The notes under the pieces are model-generated. The model saw only the letters and a list, made by a program, of their open reading frames with translations, did no database searches and was not told where the DNA came from. Source: Bradyrhizobium sp. CB1650 (lineage in GTDB: Bacteria > Pseudomonadota > Alphaproteobacteria > Rhizobiales > Xanthobacteraceae). Taken from it: a stretch of DNA of 64,000 bases. Location of the stretch: the NCBI RefSeq assembly GCF_029761915.1, contig NZ_CP121695.1, forward strand, positions 744,001 through 808,000. Direction: 5' to 3'. This document shows, in pieces, positions 8,349-16,610 of this stretch; the stretch's first letter is position 1; each line of letters opens with the position of its first letter. The position numbers and the translations under genes are program-made.

Positions 8349-9026
8349 ATGACCGCGAAGGCGACAGAGCTCAAGCTCGACATCGAGCGCATCGGTACGG
8401 TCTCCGCCATTCTGACGCAGCCGGACAATGCGCGCGCCTGTTACGTCCTGGCGCACGGCGCGGGTGCCGATATGCGGCATGCGTTCATGGACAAGGTCGC
8501 CGAGGGCCTCGCGGACCGCGGTATCGCGACGTTCCGCTTCAATTTTCCCTATATGGAGAACAAGCAGCGCCGCCCCGACCAGCCGGCCGTCGCGCATGCC
8601 ACGATTCGCGCGGCTGTCGAGGAGGCGGCGCGGCTGTGCCCAGGCCTGATGCTCACCGCGGGTGGAAAGTCGTTCGGCGGGCGCATGACATCGCAGGCGC
8701 AGTCCAAGGCTCCGCTGCCGGGCATAAAGGGGCTCGCCTTCCTCGGCTTTCCCTTGCATGCCGACAAGAAGCCATCGACCGAGCGCGCCGAGCACCTTGG
8801 CGGCATCGCCATTCCCATGCTGTTCCTCCAGGGCACGCGAGACGGGCTCGCCGATCTCAGCTACCTCAAGCCAGTGATCGAAGCGCTCGGGCCGAAGGCG
8901 AAGCTACATGAGATCGCGGGCGGCGATCACTCCTTCGCCGTGCTGCGAAAGTCCGGACGTAGCAATGAAGAGGCGCTTGCGGAGGTCCTCGATACACTCA
9001 CGGCCTGGATCGACGAGATGGCGTGA
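8349..9026 (+). CDS. Alpha/beta hydrolase (KANL3/Tex30-like, dienelactone-hydrolase clan)
   Basis: A 225-residue protein with YVLAHGAGADMRHAFM (oxyanion-hole region), the nucleophile elbow GGKSFGGRM with Ser in the G-x-S-x-G position, LFLQGTRDGLAD carrying the catalytic Asp, and GGDHSF with the catalytic His near the C-terminus. The triad is complete. It starts directly after the TetR stop codon and must be co-transcribed with it. The substrate is unknown; esters or thioesters are typical. The gene ends 3 bp from the convergent ketopantoate-reductase-like gene. Confidence 0.88.
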   Translation: MTAKATELKLDIERIGTVSAILTQPDNARACYVLAHGAGADMRHAFMDKVAEGLADRGIATFRFNFPYMENKQRRPDQPAVAHATIRAAVEEAARLCPGLMLTAGGKSFGGRMTSQAQSKAPLPGIKGLAFLGFPLHADKKPSTERAEHLGGIAIPMLFLQGTRDGLADLSYLKPVIEALGPKAKLHEIAGGDHSFAVLRKSGRSNEEALAEVLDTLTAWIDEMA

Positions 9027-9029
9027 GGC

Positions 9030-10004
9030 TCAGGCCGCGTAGAGCCCCTTGTCGCGCGCCTTTTGAATGGCGAGCGCGGCGATCAGGTCGAGCGTCGGCG
9101 TGGACAGGCCGGCGGCGCGGGCGAAGGCTTGAGGCGCCTTCACCAGCACGTCGATCTCCATGGCGCGGCCGAGCTCGTAGTCCTGAAGCAGCGACGGCTT
9201 GTGGTTGGGGGCGGGGCCGCTGCGCGTCACGCGCTTGACCTCGGGAATGAAATGCTGCGCGATCTCGTTGGCCTCGTTCAGCATGCGCGGAATGACGTCC
9301 GCGAAAGCGGGGTCGTCGCGCACACCGCGCGCAGTCTGGCCGGTGAGCAGGCACAGCACCGACAGCGACATGTTGGTCAGAAGCTTTGACCAGATCGCCT
9401 CGCGGATCTCGGCCACCGGCGGCGATTCCACGCGTGCGTCGTTCAGGGCGCCCCGCAGTTTCGTAATGCGCTCGCAGTTGCGATCGTCGCATTCGCCGAT
9501 CAGCAGGCGGTTGCGGTCCGGTGTGAGGTTCTGCACCACGCCCGGTGCGACCACCTCGTTGGAGGAGAAGATCACCCCGCCGATGATGCGCTCTTTCGGG
9601 ATGCATGCGCGCAGCCTTCCACCCGGATCGAGGAAGCTGATGTCCGGTGGCGTCGGGTGCCGCGGCGGCAGGCCGATCCCGTACCACCAGGGAATGCCGT
9701 TCTGGGCAAAGACGATCGCGGTGTCGTCGCCGAGCAGCGGCTTGAGGCTGGTGACCAGCCCCTGCAGCGCGGTGGCCTTCAGCGTGCTGATCACGACATC
9801 CTGCGGGCCGAGCTGGGCCGGATCGCCGGAGGCGTTCACCTTGGCGCCGACCTCGGAATCGCCGACGCGCAGCTTGAGGCCGCCGGCGCGCACCGCTTCG
9901 AGATGCGCGCCGCGCATCACGGATGAGACCTCATGGCCGGCGCGTGCGAGGCGTACCGCGAGATGGCTGCCGACGGCGCCCGCGCCGAAGATGCAAATGC
10001 GCAT
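9030..10004 (-). CDS. 2-dehydropantoate 2-reductase-family protein
   Basis: A 324-residue NADP-dependent reductase of the ApbA/PanE clan. The N-terminus MRICIFGAGAVGSHLAVRLA is the GxGxxG Rossmann motif and fixes the start at 10004. VISTLKATALQGLV and the FAQNGIPWW block match the substrate-binding region, and the C-terminal helical domain contains the KLLTNMSLSVL and KPSLLQDYELGRAMEID blocks with the conserved Lys and Glu. PanE proper makes pantoate for CoA synthesis, but many paralogues act on other 2-keto acids. With no pantothenate genes nearby, a paralogue role is more likely. Confidence 0.87.
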   Translation of the reverse strand: MRICIFGAGAVGSHLAVRLARAGHEVSSVMRGAHLEAVRAGGLKLRVGDSEVGAKVNASGDPAQLGPQDVVISTLKATALQGLVTSLKPLLGDDTAIVFAQNGIPWWYGIGLPPRHPTPPDISFLDPGGRLRACIPKERIIGGVIFSSNEVVAPGVVQNLTPDRNRLLIGECDDRNCERITKLRGALNDARVESPPVAEIREAIWSKLLTNMSLSVLCLLTGQTARGVRDDPAFADVIPRMLNEANEIAQHFIPEVKRVTRSGPAPNHKPSLLQDYELGRAMEIDVLVKAPQAFARAAGLSTPTLDLIAALAIQKARDKGLYAA

Positions 10005-10164
10005 GATGTGATGTCCCGTCTTGGATTCCTTGGCTCCCGTCCGGCGGCAGCATGGCACAAGCCGCCATGCGATGGGCGCGACCGCCCCACCACGGAAAGA
10101 TATGGATCAGGGCGCGCGGCCTCGGCCATAGTGCGGGACAAATGAAATGACCGGAGGAACGCTG

Positions 10165-10960
10165 ATGACCGCCAACCCCGTCCTGTGGACCCTTGACGAG
10201 CGCGGCGTCGCGACCGTCACCTTGAACCGCCCCGAGGTCAACAACGCCTATGACGGCGCGCTGATCGCGGGCGTGCTCGCGGCCATGGATGAGCTAGGCC
10301 GAAAGCCCCAGTTGCGCGCCGTCGTGCTCCGGGGCAACGGCAAGCATTTCCAGGCCGGCGCCGACCTCAAATGGATCAACAGCGTGCGGCCGCAATCGGC
10401 TGAGATGAACGAGGCCGCGTCCCGGGCGACCTTCGAGGCGGTGCAGCGGCTCAACACGCTGCCGATCCCGACGGTCGCGCTGGTTCAGGGCGGCTGCTTC
10501 GGCGGCGGCACCGGTGTGATCGCGGCCTGCGATGTCGTGATCGCCGCCGACAATGCGCTGTTCTCGATCACCGAGGTGCGCTGGGGCCTGACCGCCGCGA
10601 TCATCATCCCGCAGCTCTGCGACGCCATCGGCGCGCGGCAGGTGCGCCGCTACGCGCTCACCGGCGAGCGTTTTGGCGCCGAAGACGCGCGTCGCATCGG
10701 TCTCGTCCACGAGGTGGTGCCGCTCGCCGAACTGGAGGCCGCCGGCGCGAAGGTGGTCGAGCAATTGCTCGCCAACGGACCTGAGGCCATGGCGGAGACC
10801 AAGCGGCTGGCGCTGGAGAGCTCGTTCGGCGGGATGGCCGTGGACGACGCAGCCTACACGCGGCTCGTCCTCGGTGAAGCGCCAGAGCGCGGAAGCGGCG
10901 GAAGGGCTGGCATCCTTCGCCGAAAAGCGCGCGGCGAATTGGGGACCGCGCCAGGCTTGA
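10165..10960 (+). CDS. Enoyl-CoA hydratase/isomerase with a frameshifted C-terminus
   Basis: Crotonase-fold protein. LRGNGKHFQAGADLKWIN and VALVQGGCFGGGTGVIAACD form the oxyanion hole, and ITEVRWGLTAAIIIP follows. From about 10875 the family-typical tail KRQSAEAAEGLASFAEKR continues in the +1 frame and stops at 10960. The original frame instead runs to 11151 as low-complexity Arg/Cys-rich sequence across an opposite-strand gene. A one- or two-base indel is the simplest reading. ATG at 10165 has ggagg eight bases upstream. It hydrates 2-enoyl-CoAs or shifts their double bonds. Whether the product is active depends on whether the indel is genuine. Confidence 0.82.
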
Positions 10961-10972
10961 ACCTGCTGCGCG

Positions 10973-11245
10973 TTAGCAGCCGCGGCAGATGTTGTGGATG
11001 CTGCGGTAGACGGCTTCGTCGTCCTGGCGCATCTGCCGCAGCGACTCGAGCGTCTTGCTCTCGCCCGTTGGCGGCGCTGGCTTGCGCCGCGCGGCCAGTT
11101 CTTCTTCCTGGCGCGTGTAGCAGGCCTCGCGATCAACCTTGGCCTGGATGAAGCGGCAGTTCTGCTCCAGCGCTGCGGCGGAGCCGACAGAGAGCAGCAG
11201 GGCGAACAGGGCAGACAGGGCGAATTTCACGAGTGTCGGGTCCAT
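10973..11245 (-). CDS. Small secreted hypothetical protein
   Basis: About 90 residues from ATG 11245. A clear Sec signal peptide (KFALSALFALLLSVGSAAA) is followed by a mature domain with Cys residues in EQNCRFIQAKVDREACYTRQ and at the extreme C-terminus (ICRGC), spaced as for two disulfides. The middle is charged and helical. I do not recognise the family. A periplasmic location is inferred from the signal peptide. Confidence 0.7.
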   Translation of the reverse strand: MDPTLVKFALSALFALLLSVGSAAALEQNCRFIQAKVDREACYTRQEEELAARRKPAPPTGESKTLESLRQMRQDDEAVYRSIHNICRGC

Positions 11246-11311
11246 GACGCCCCTTCTGTCAGGTCCGTTTTCCGGGAGCAACCGCCGTCTTCTGACAAGG
11301 GGGCGGGAGGC

Positions 11312-12196
11312 TCACAGCGCCGGCGCGAGCGAGTTCTTGAGCAGGGTCAGCAGTGCCTGCACCGCAGCCGCATTGCGCCGCCGCTCGGGGATCGCGGCTT
11401 TTACCCACAGCTCGGGAATCGGAAAATCGCGCAGCACCGGCTTGAGTGTGCCGTCACGTAAGGCATCCGCGACGAGATAGTCCGAGATCAGCGCGATGCC
11501 GTTGCCGGCGATCGCGCTGCGCGCCAGCACATGTCCCTCGTTGGAGGACAGCAGCGGACTGACCTGGATGCTGATGCGGCCGCGCGGTCCGTCAAAAATC
11601 CATTCGGGGCCCGTCGGCAGAAAGCTGAGACAACGATGATCGACGAGATCGCGGGGATGCTTCGGCGTGCCGTGCTTCTTCAGATAAGCCGGCGAGGCGC
11701 AGAGCAGCCGTTTGAGTGGACACAGCGGTTCGTCGACCACGCCGCCAAAGGAATGCGGAAAGGCGCCGATGGCGATGTCGAAACCTTCGGTGACGGGATC
11801 GACGGGGCGATCGATCAGCACGATCTCCAGTTTCAGCCGTGGGTTCTGCGTCTGGAAGGCGCTGAAGGCGTCGGCCAGCCGCGCGACCGTCAGCGAGGTC
11901 GGCGCCTTGATGCGCAGATGATCGACGAGATCGTGCCCCTTCTCGCCCATGCGCGAGAGCAGGTCGGTGGCATCGGCCACGACACCGCGCGCGCGATGCA
12001 CATAGCGTTGCCCTGCTTCGGTGAGCCGCAACTGGCGGGTCGAGCGGTGAAATAGCGGCGTGCCGATCCGCGCCTCCAATTGCGTGACGCGCTTGGCGAC
12101 CACCGAGGTCGAAACGTTGAGTTTTCGCGCGGCGGCAGAGAAGCCGGCCGTATCGGCGGTGGCGAGGAAAGCCTGCAGGTTGACCAGGATATCCAT
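11312..12196 (-). CDS. LysR-family transcriptional regulator
   Basis: A 294-residue LTTR. The N-terminal winged helix-turn-helix includes TAGFSAAARKLNVSTSVVAKRV, and a periplasmic-binding-protein-like effector domain follows. The sequence layout matches the CrgA/DmlR-like subgroup. It is divergent from the FAD-oxidoreductase/ABC-transporter operon at 12312, the normal LTTR arrangement, so that operon is its likely target. The 115-bp gap contains the perfect palindrome ttcgcgaa (12212-12219) within a looser dyad, a possible binding site. The effector is unknown. Confidence 0.92.
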   Translation of the reverse strand: MDILVNLQAFLATADTAGFSAAARKLNVSTSVVAKRVTQLEARIGTPLFHRSTRQLRLTEAGQRYVHRARGVVADATDLLSRMGEKGHDLVDHLRIKAPTSLTVARLADAFSAFQTQNPRLKLEIVLIDRPVDPVTEGFDIAIGAFPHSFGGVVDEPLCPLKRLLCASPAYLKKHGTPKHPRDLVDHRCLSFLPTGPEWIFDGPRGRISIQVSPLLSSNEGHVLARSAIAGNGIALISDYLVADALRDGTLKPVLRDFPIPELWVKAAIPERRRNAAAVQALLTLLKNSLAPAL

Positions 12197-12311
12197 CTCG
12201 ACTTTTCTCGATTCGCGAAAGCTGATCGCATATTTCGGTGGATTGTAGCGCTGCCCGCGTTAATTCATAGTTGGGCCCAAGCAAAGGATTTTTCAGGGGA
12301 CAGGACGCGCC

Positions 12312-13676
12312 ATGCGGGCCACGACGATCGAAGAACCAGCGCGCCAGGTGCCGCTCTACGGCGAATATGAGGTCGTCGTGCTCGGCGGCGGGCCGGCCGG
12401 CATCGTGGCGGCGGCATCCGCCGCGCGCACCGGGCGGCGGACGCTGCTGATCGAGCGCTACGGCTTCCTCGGCGGCATGGGCACCGCCGCGGGCGTCACC
12501 AATTTCTGCGGCCTGCACGGCAATGTCTACGGCAAGGCCCATCGCCTGGTGCAGGGCATGGCGTCCGAGCTATTGGCGCGGATCGACCGGTTGAACGGCC
12601 TGAACGCGCCGCATCTGATCCTCGGCAAGGTCTTTGCCCAGGCCTACGACACCGCCGCCTACAAGATCGCGGCTGATGATCTCCTGGCGAGCCACAAGGT
12701 GCACATCCTCTTCCATGCGCTCGGCGCCGGCGTGGTGATGGGCGACGACCGCCGCATCGACGCGTTGATGGTCGAGACCAAGGCCGGGCGGCGGGCGGTG
12801 CGCGCCGAGATCTTCATCGACTGCTCCGGCGACGGCGATCTCGCGGTCTGGGCCGGCGCGCCGTTCGAGGTCGGCGACGCGCACGGTCATCCGCTTTATC
12901 CATCGATGATGCTGCGCCTCAACGGCATCGATCCGGCGCGGGCGGGCGATGCATGGCGGACAATCCCGCAATTGATGGAGAAGGCCGTCGCCGCCGGCAC
13001 GCACAACTTCCCGCGCAAGAGCGCGATCGTGCGACCGCAGAAGTCCGGCATCGAATGGCGGGTGAATTTCACGCAAATCGCGCGCGAGGACGGTCACGCC
13101 ATCAACGGCATCGAGCCCGACGATCTCACCCGCGGCGAGATCGAGGGCCGCAAGCAGGCGCTGGCCGCGTTCGAGTTCTTGCGCACCGTGCCGGGCTTTG
13201 AAAAGTCCTACATCGTCGATTTGCCGCCGCAGCTCGGCATCCGCGAGACCCGCCGTATCAGGGGCGGCTATCAGCTCAGCGGCGAGGACGTGCTCGGCTG
13301 CGCCTCCTTCGAGGATTCCATCGGCGTCAATGGTTGGCCGATCGAGGCCCACGTTCCCGGCGATGTCGTCTTCACCTTCCCGCCGATCCCGGAGTCGCGC
13401 GGCTATAACGAGCTGCCCTACCGCATGCTGGTGCCGGAAGGCGTCGACAATGTCCTGGTCGCCGGCCGCTGCGCCTCGATGACCCATGAGGGCCAGTCGG
13501 CGGCGCGAGTCTCCGGCGCCTGTTTCGTGATGGGCGAGGCGGCCGGTTCCGCGGCGGCGCTGGCGCTCGCCGGAAACCGGATCCCGCGTGACATCCCGGT
13601 TGAAAAATTGCAGGAAACGTTGAAACAACAGGGTGCCTTCATCGGGCGGGACCAGACCGTGCCCGAGGGGCTGTAA
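12312..13676 (+). CDS. FAD-dependent oxidoreductase (FAD_oxidored family)
   Basis: A 454-residue flavoprotein. The Rossmann motif VVVLGGGPAGIVAAASAART near residue 20 and LLIERYGFLGGMGTAAGV match the FAD_oxidored family often found in catabolic gene clusters. The middle block FIDCSGDGDLAVWAGAPFE and the C-terminal VDNVLVAGRCASMTHEGQSA close the FAD site. It is the first gene of a tight operon with a NitT/TauT-type ABC transporter (21 bp to the binding protein), so it probably oxidises or reduces the imported compound. It probably acts in the cytoplasm, since no leader is visible. The LysR gene upstream is its likely regulator. Confidence 0.88.
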   Translation: MRATTIEEPARQVPLYGEYEVVVLGGGPAGIVAAASAARTGRRTLLIERYGFLGGMGTAAGVTNFCGLHGNVYGKAHRLVQGMASELLARIDRLNGLNAPHLILGKVFAQAYDTAAYKIAADDLLASHKVHILFHALGAGVVMGDDRRIDALMVETKAGRRAVRAEIFIDCSGDGDLAVWAGAPFEVGDAHGHPLYPSMMLRLNGIDPARAGDAWRTIPQLMEKAVAAGTHNFPRKSAIVRPQKSGIEWRVNFTQIAREDGHAINGIEPDDLTRGEIEGRKQALAAFEFLRTVPGFEKSYIVDLPPQLGIRETRRIRGGYQLSGEDVLGCASFEDSIGVNGWPIEAHVPGDVVFTFPPIPESRGYNELPYRMLVPEGVDNVLVAGRCASMTHEGQSAARVSGACFVMGEAAGSAAALALAGNRIPRDIPVEKLQETLKQQGAFIGRDQTVPEGL

Positions 13677-13696
13677 GAAACGACGGAGGAAGCCGG

Positions 13697-14701
13697 ATGG
13701 GTTGGGTTGCGCGGTTCGCTGTAGCTGTTCTGTTGACGCTGACGACGATTGGAGCAGCGCAGGCCGAGGAGGCGCTGAAGGCCAAGATCGGCGTGCTCCG
13801 CCTGTCGTCCTCCGCGCCCGTCTTCATCGCGCAGGACAAGGGCTACTTTCGCGACGCCGGCCTCGAGGTCGAGCTGAAATTCTTCGATGCGGCACAGCCG
13901 ATCGCGGTGGCCACCACCTCGGGCGACGTCGATTTCGGCGTCACCGCCTTCACCGCCGGTCTCTATAATCTCGCCGGCAAGGGCACGCTGAAGGTGATCG
14001 GCGGCATGAGCCGGGAGAAGGCCGGCTATCCCCTGATCGGCTATTTCGCCAGCAACAATGCCTATGCGGCCGGGTTGAAGACGCCGAAGGACCTCGCGGG
14101 CAAGCGCGTGGCGGTGACGCAGGTCGGCTCCTCCTTCCACTATTCGCTGGGTCTGCTCGCCGACAAATACGGCTTCAAGCTCGCGGACGTGAAGATCGTG
14201 CCGCTGCAATCGCTGTCGAATGCGGCGGCTGCGCTGAAGGGCGAGACCGTGGATGCTGCGCTGCTCCCCGTCTCCACCGCGCGAAAGCTGATGGACGAAG
14301 GCGGCGCAAAGTTCCTGGGCTGGGTCGGCGACGAGACGCCCTGGCAGTTGGGCGCGGTGTTCGCCTCGCCGAAGACGCTGACCAACAAGGCGTTGGTGAC
14401 AAAGCTGCTCGGCGCCCTGGCCAAAGCCGACCGCGAATATCACGACGTCATCCTCGCCGCGATGAAGGATGGCGTCGCGCCGATCAACGACAAGACCAAG
14501 CCGCTCCTGGAGATCATCGCGAAATACACCAACCTCCCGGTCGAGCAGGTGGTCGGCAACTGCGCCTATATCGATCCCGACGGCAAGCTGGACGTGAAGA
14601 ACGTCGACAACCAGATCAAATGGCTGCAGGAGCAGGGCTTTGCCGACAAGGGCTTTGATGCGAACACGATCATCGCCAAGGATTTTGTGAAGGCGGATTG
14701 A
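13697..14701 (+). CDS. NitT/TauT-type ABC transporter substrate-binding protein
   Basis: A 334-residue protein with a Sec signal (VAVLLTLTTIGAAQA) and the SsuA/ThiY-like fold: SSSAPVFIAQDKGYFRDAGL, FGVTAFTAGLYNLAGKG and GKRVAVTQVGSSFHYSLGLL are family blocks. It is expected in the periplasm, delivering ligand to the permease at 15618. The start follows cggagga at good spacing. Family ligands range from sulfonates and nitrate to pyrimidines, aromatics and urea derivatives; the sequence does not settle which. Confidence 0.9.
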   Translation: MGWVARFAVAVLLTLTTIGAAQAEEALKAKIGVLRLSSSAPVFIAQDKGYFRDAGLEVELKFFDAAQPIAVATTSGDVDFGVTAFTAGLYNLAGKGTLKVIGGMSREKAGYPLIGYFASNNAYAAGLKTPKDLAGKRVAVTQVGSSFHYSLGLLADKYGFKLADVKIVPLQSLSNAAAALKGETVDAALLPVSTARKLMDEGGAKFLGWVGDETPWQLGAVFASPKTLTNKALVTKLLGALAKADREYHDVILAAMKDGVAPINDKTKPLLEIIAKYTNLPVEQVVGNCAYIDPDGKLDVKNVDNQIKWLQEQGFADKGFDANTIIAKDFVKAD

Positions 14702-14721
14702 TGCAGCAGGCGACCAACCAT

Positions 14722-14833
14722 CCCCGTCATCCTGAGGAGCCGCGAAGCGGCGTCTCGAAGGATGAACGGCCCCTCTATAGCTCGGCCGTGCATCCTTCGA
14801 GGCTCGCCTCGCGAGCAGCTCAGGATGACGGGT
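14722..14833. repeat. Long imperfect inverted repeat inside the ABC operon
   Basis: Arms of about 40 bp (14722-14763 and 14790-14833) pair almost throughout. The outer 14 bp cccgtcatcctgag and ctcaggatgacggg are exact complements. The hairpin lies between the binding-protein stop and the ATPase start and could attenuate or stabilise the message. It resembles other GC-rich palindromes in this window. Confidence 0.75.
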
Positions 14834-14851
14834 CGAAGGGAAGTGTGTGAG

Positions 14852-15625
14852 ATGGACCTGATCGCCAACCACATCAGCCATCGTTTCGGCGACCTCGCCG
14901 TGCTCGACGACATCTCCTTCACCGTCGGCGCAGGCGAGGTGGTGGCGATCGTCGGGCCGTCGGGTTGCGGCAAGAGCACGCTGTTGTCGATTCTCGGCGG
15001 GCTGTTGCAGCCGACATCGGGCGCGCCCGAGCTGCGCGGTGCGCCGCCGGCGGATAGTCTCAATCCGCTGACCTTCGTGTTCCAGGATTTTGCGCTGCTG
15101 CCCTGGGCCACGGTGGAGGAGAACGTTGAATTTCCGCTGCTGCACACCCAGCTCTCGTCCGCGCAACGCCGCGTCCTGGTCGACGATGCCCTGCGCCGCA
15201 CGGGCCTCAGCGATTTTCGCACGACCTATCCAAAGCAGCTCTCCGGCGGCATGCGTCAGCGCGTCGGCATCTCGCGCGCGCTTGCGGTGAAGCCTGCGAT
15301 CCTCCTGATGGACGAGCCGCTGTCGGCGCTGGATTCGCAGACCCGCGAGCTGTTGATGGAAGATTTCGTCCGCCTGCTCGCCGACGGCGGCATGGGTGCG
15401 GTCTATGTCACCCACAATCTCGAGGAGGCCGCGCGGCTCGCCGACCGTATCGTGGTGTTGTCGCGGCGGCCGGGGCGCATCCGCGAGGTCGTGACCGTGC
15501 CGATGACGCGCGCCGCGCGCGGCGAGACGGCTGCGCGCGAGAGGCTGCTCGCGCTTCAGAACCAGATCTGGTCGCTGATCCGCAACGAAGCGATCGATGC
15601 CGAGCGCGAGGTCCAGCATGCTTGA
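14852..15625 (+). CDS. NitT/TauT-type ABC transporter ATPase
   Basis: A 257-residue nucleotide-binding subunit. Walker A GPSGCGKST is near residue 35; Q-loop VFQDFALLPW; signature LSGGMRQRVGISRAL; Walker B ILLMDEPLSALD; H-loop VYVTHNLEEA. All catalytic residues are present. ATG 14852 is chosen because upstream in-frame codons lie inside the palindromic repeat. It overlaps the permease gene by 8 bp, so the two are translationally coupled. It powers import together with the 13697 and 15618 products at the inner membrane. Confidence 0.93.
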   Translation: MDLIANHISHRFGDLAVLDDISFTVGAGEVVAIVGPSGCGKSTLLSILGGLLQPTSGAPELRGAPPADSLNPLTFVFQDFALLPWATVEENVEFPLLHTQLSSAQRRVLVDDALRRTGLSDFRTTYPKQLSGGMRQRVGISRALAVKPAILLMDEPLSALDSQTRELLMEDFVRLLADGGMGAVYVTHNLEEAARLADRIVVLSRRPGRIREVVTVPMTRAARGETAARERLLALQNQIWSLIRNEAIDAEREVQHA

Positions 15626-16445
15626 TCGCGCGGGGGCGACCCAAACGGTGGCGAAAGATGAAGCGACGCGGCGCGTCCGCTTCCGCGGCGCAGGCTTCGT
15701 GCCGGCCAGCAGCCGTTTTGGCGGCTGGATCGCGCTCGCGCTTGTCATCGCCGTGTGGCAGGCGGCCGGCAGCGCCGGTCTCGTCAACCCGCTGTTCCTG
15801 CCAGCACCGTCGGCGATCGCGCGGGCGATCTATGAGCTCGCCGTCTCCGGTGCGCTCTGGCAGCATCTTTCCGCCTCGCTGCTGCGCATCGGTGTCGGCT
15901 GGCTGCTCGGGACGGCGACCGGCATCGCGGTGGGCTTTGCCATTGGCCTCTCGCGGCTCGCACGCAGTGTCGGGATCACCTTCATCTCCGCGCTGTTTCC
16001 GATTCCGAAGATCGCGCTGCTGCCGCTGCTGATCCTCTGGCTCGGCATCGGCGAAGAGCCGAAGATCGCGACGATTGCACTCGGCGTGTTCTTCTCGACC
16101 GCGATCTCGGTCTACAGCGGCGTCGATGCCGTGCCGCGCAACCTGATCCGCATGGCGCAGAGTTTCAACGTGCCGTTTGCGACCATCGTGCGGAAGGTGA
16201 TCTGGCCGGGCGCATTGCCCTCGATCCTCGCCGGCTTCCGCATCACCGCCTCGGTCGCGTTGCTGCTCGTCGTCAGCGCCGAGATGATCGGCGCCCAGTA
16301 CGGTATCGGCGCCTTCGTGCTCCTGGCCGGCAATCTGATGCAGACGGACCAGCTGCTCGCGGGCGTGGTGATCCTGTCGCTGTTCGGGCTCGCGGTGGGG
16401 AAAGTGATCAATCTTCTCGAGATCAAACTGTTGCATTGGCGGTGA
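15618..16445 (+). CDS. NitT/TauT-type ABC transporter permease
   Basis: About 275 residues with five to six membrane segments of the BPD_transp_1 fold (for example GWIALALVIAVWQAAGSAG near residue 35 and ISALFPIPKIALLPLLILW). The EAA-like coupling loop is in the AQSFNVPFATIVRKVIWPG region, with the conserved Gly. ATG 15618 overlaps the ATPase stop. A longer in-frame start at 15597 is possible. It completes a three-gene importer downstream of the FAD oxidoreductase. Confidence 0.92.
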   Translation: MLDRAGATQTVAKDEATRRVRFRGAGFVPASSRFGGWIALALVIAVWQAAGSAGLVNPLFLPAPSAIARAIYELAVSGALWQHLSASLLRIGVGWLLGTATGIAVGFAIGLSRLARSVGITFISALFPIPKIALLPLLILWLGIGEEPKIATIALGVFFSTAISVYSGVDAVPRNLIRMAQSFNVPFATIVRKVIWPGALPSILAGFRITASVALLLVVSAEMIGAQYGIGAFVLLAGNLMQTDQLLAGVVILSLFGLAVGKVINLLEIKLLHWR

Positions 16446-16508
16446 AGCATTCTCCGTCACTGCGCTCGGAATGACGATGTGGAGGTAGCTTCCCTCCACA
16501 ACCTAGGT

Positions 16509-16595
16509 CGTCATGCCCGGGCTTGTCCCGGGCATCCACGTTTTTCCCCAGGCGTGGCGGCGCGTGGATGGCCGGGTCAAGCCCGGCCATGACGG
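16509..16595. repeat. GC-rich intergenic inverted repeat
   Basis: The arms at 16509-16540 (starting cgtcatgcccgggcttgtcc) and 16563-16595 (ending ggccatgacgg) are near-perfect complements around a 22-bp loop. It sits between the convergent permease and gentisate dioxygenase genes and may act as a bidirectional terminator. This sequence type is common between genes in Bradyrhizobium-like genomes. Confidence 0.8.
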
Positions 16596-16610
16596 AGGAT
16601 AGAGCAGGGC

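Noticed and set aside
10870..10880. Programmed frameshifting in the enoyl-CoA hydratase gene
   Set aside because: No slippery heptamer or downstream structure is visible, and the family is not known to frameshift. An indel is simpler.
13418..15787. 789-codon minus-strand open frame
   Set aside because: It is antisense to the FAD oxidoreductase, binding-protein and ATPase genes, has a low-complexity Arg/His/Asp composition, and no domain. Typical of high-GC DNA.
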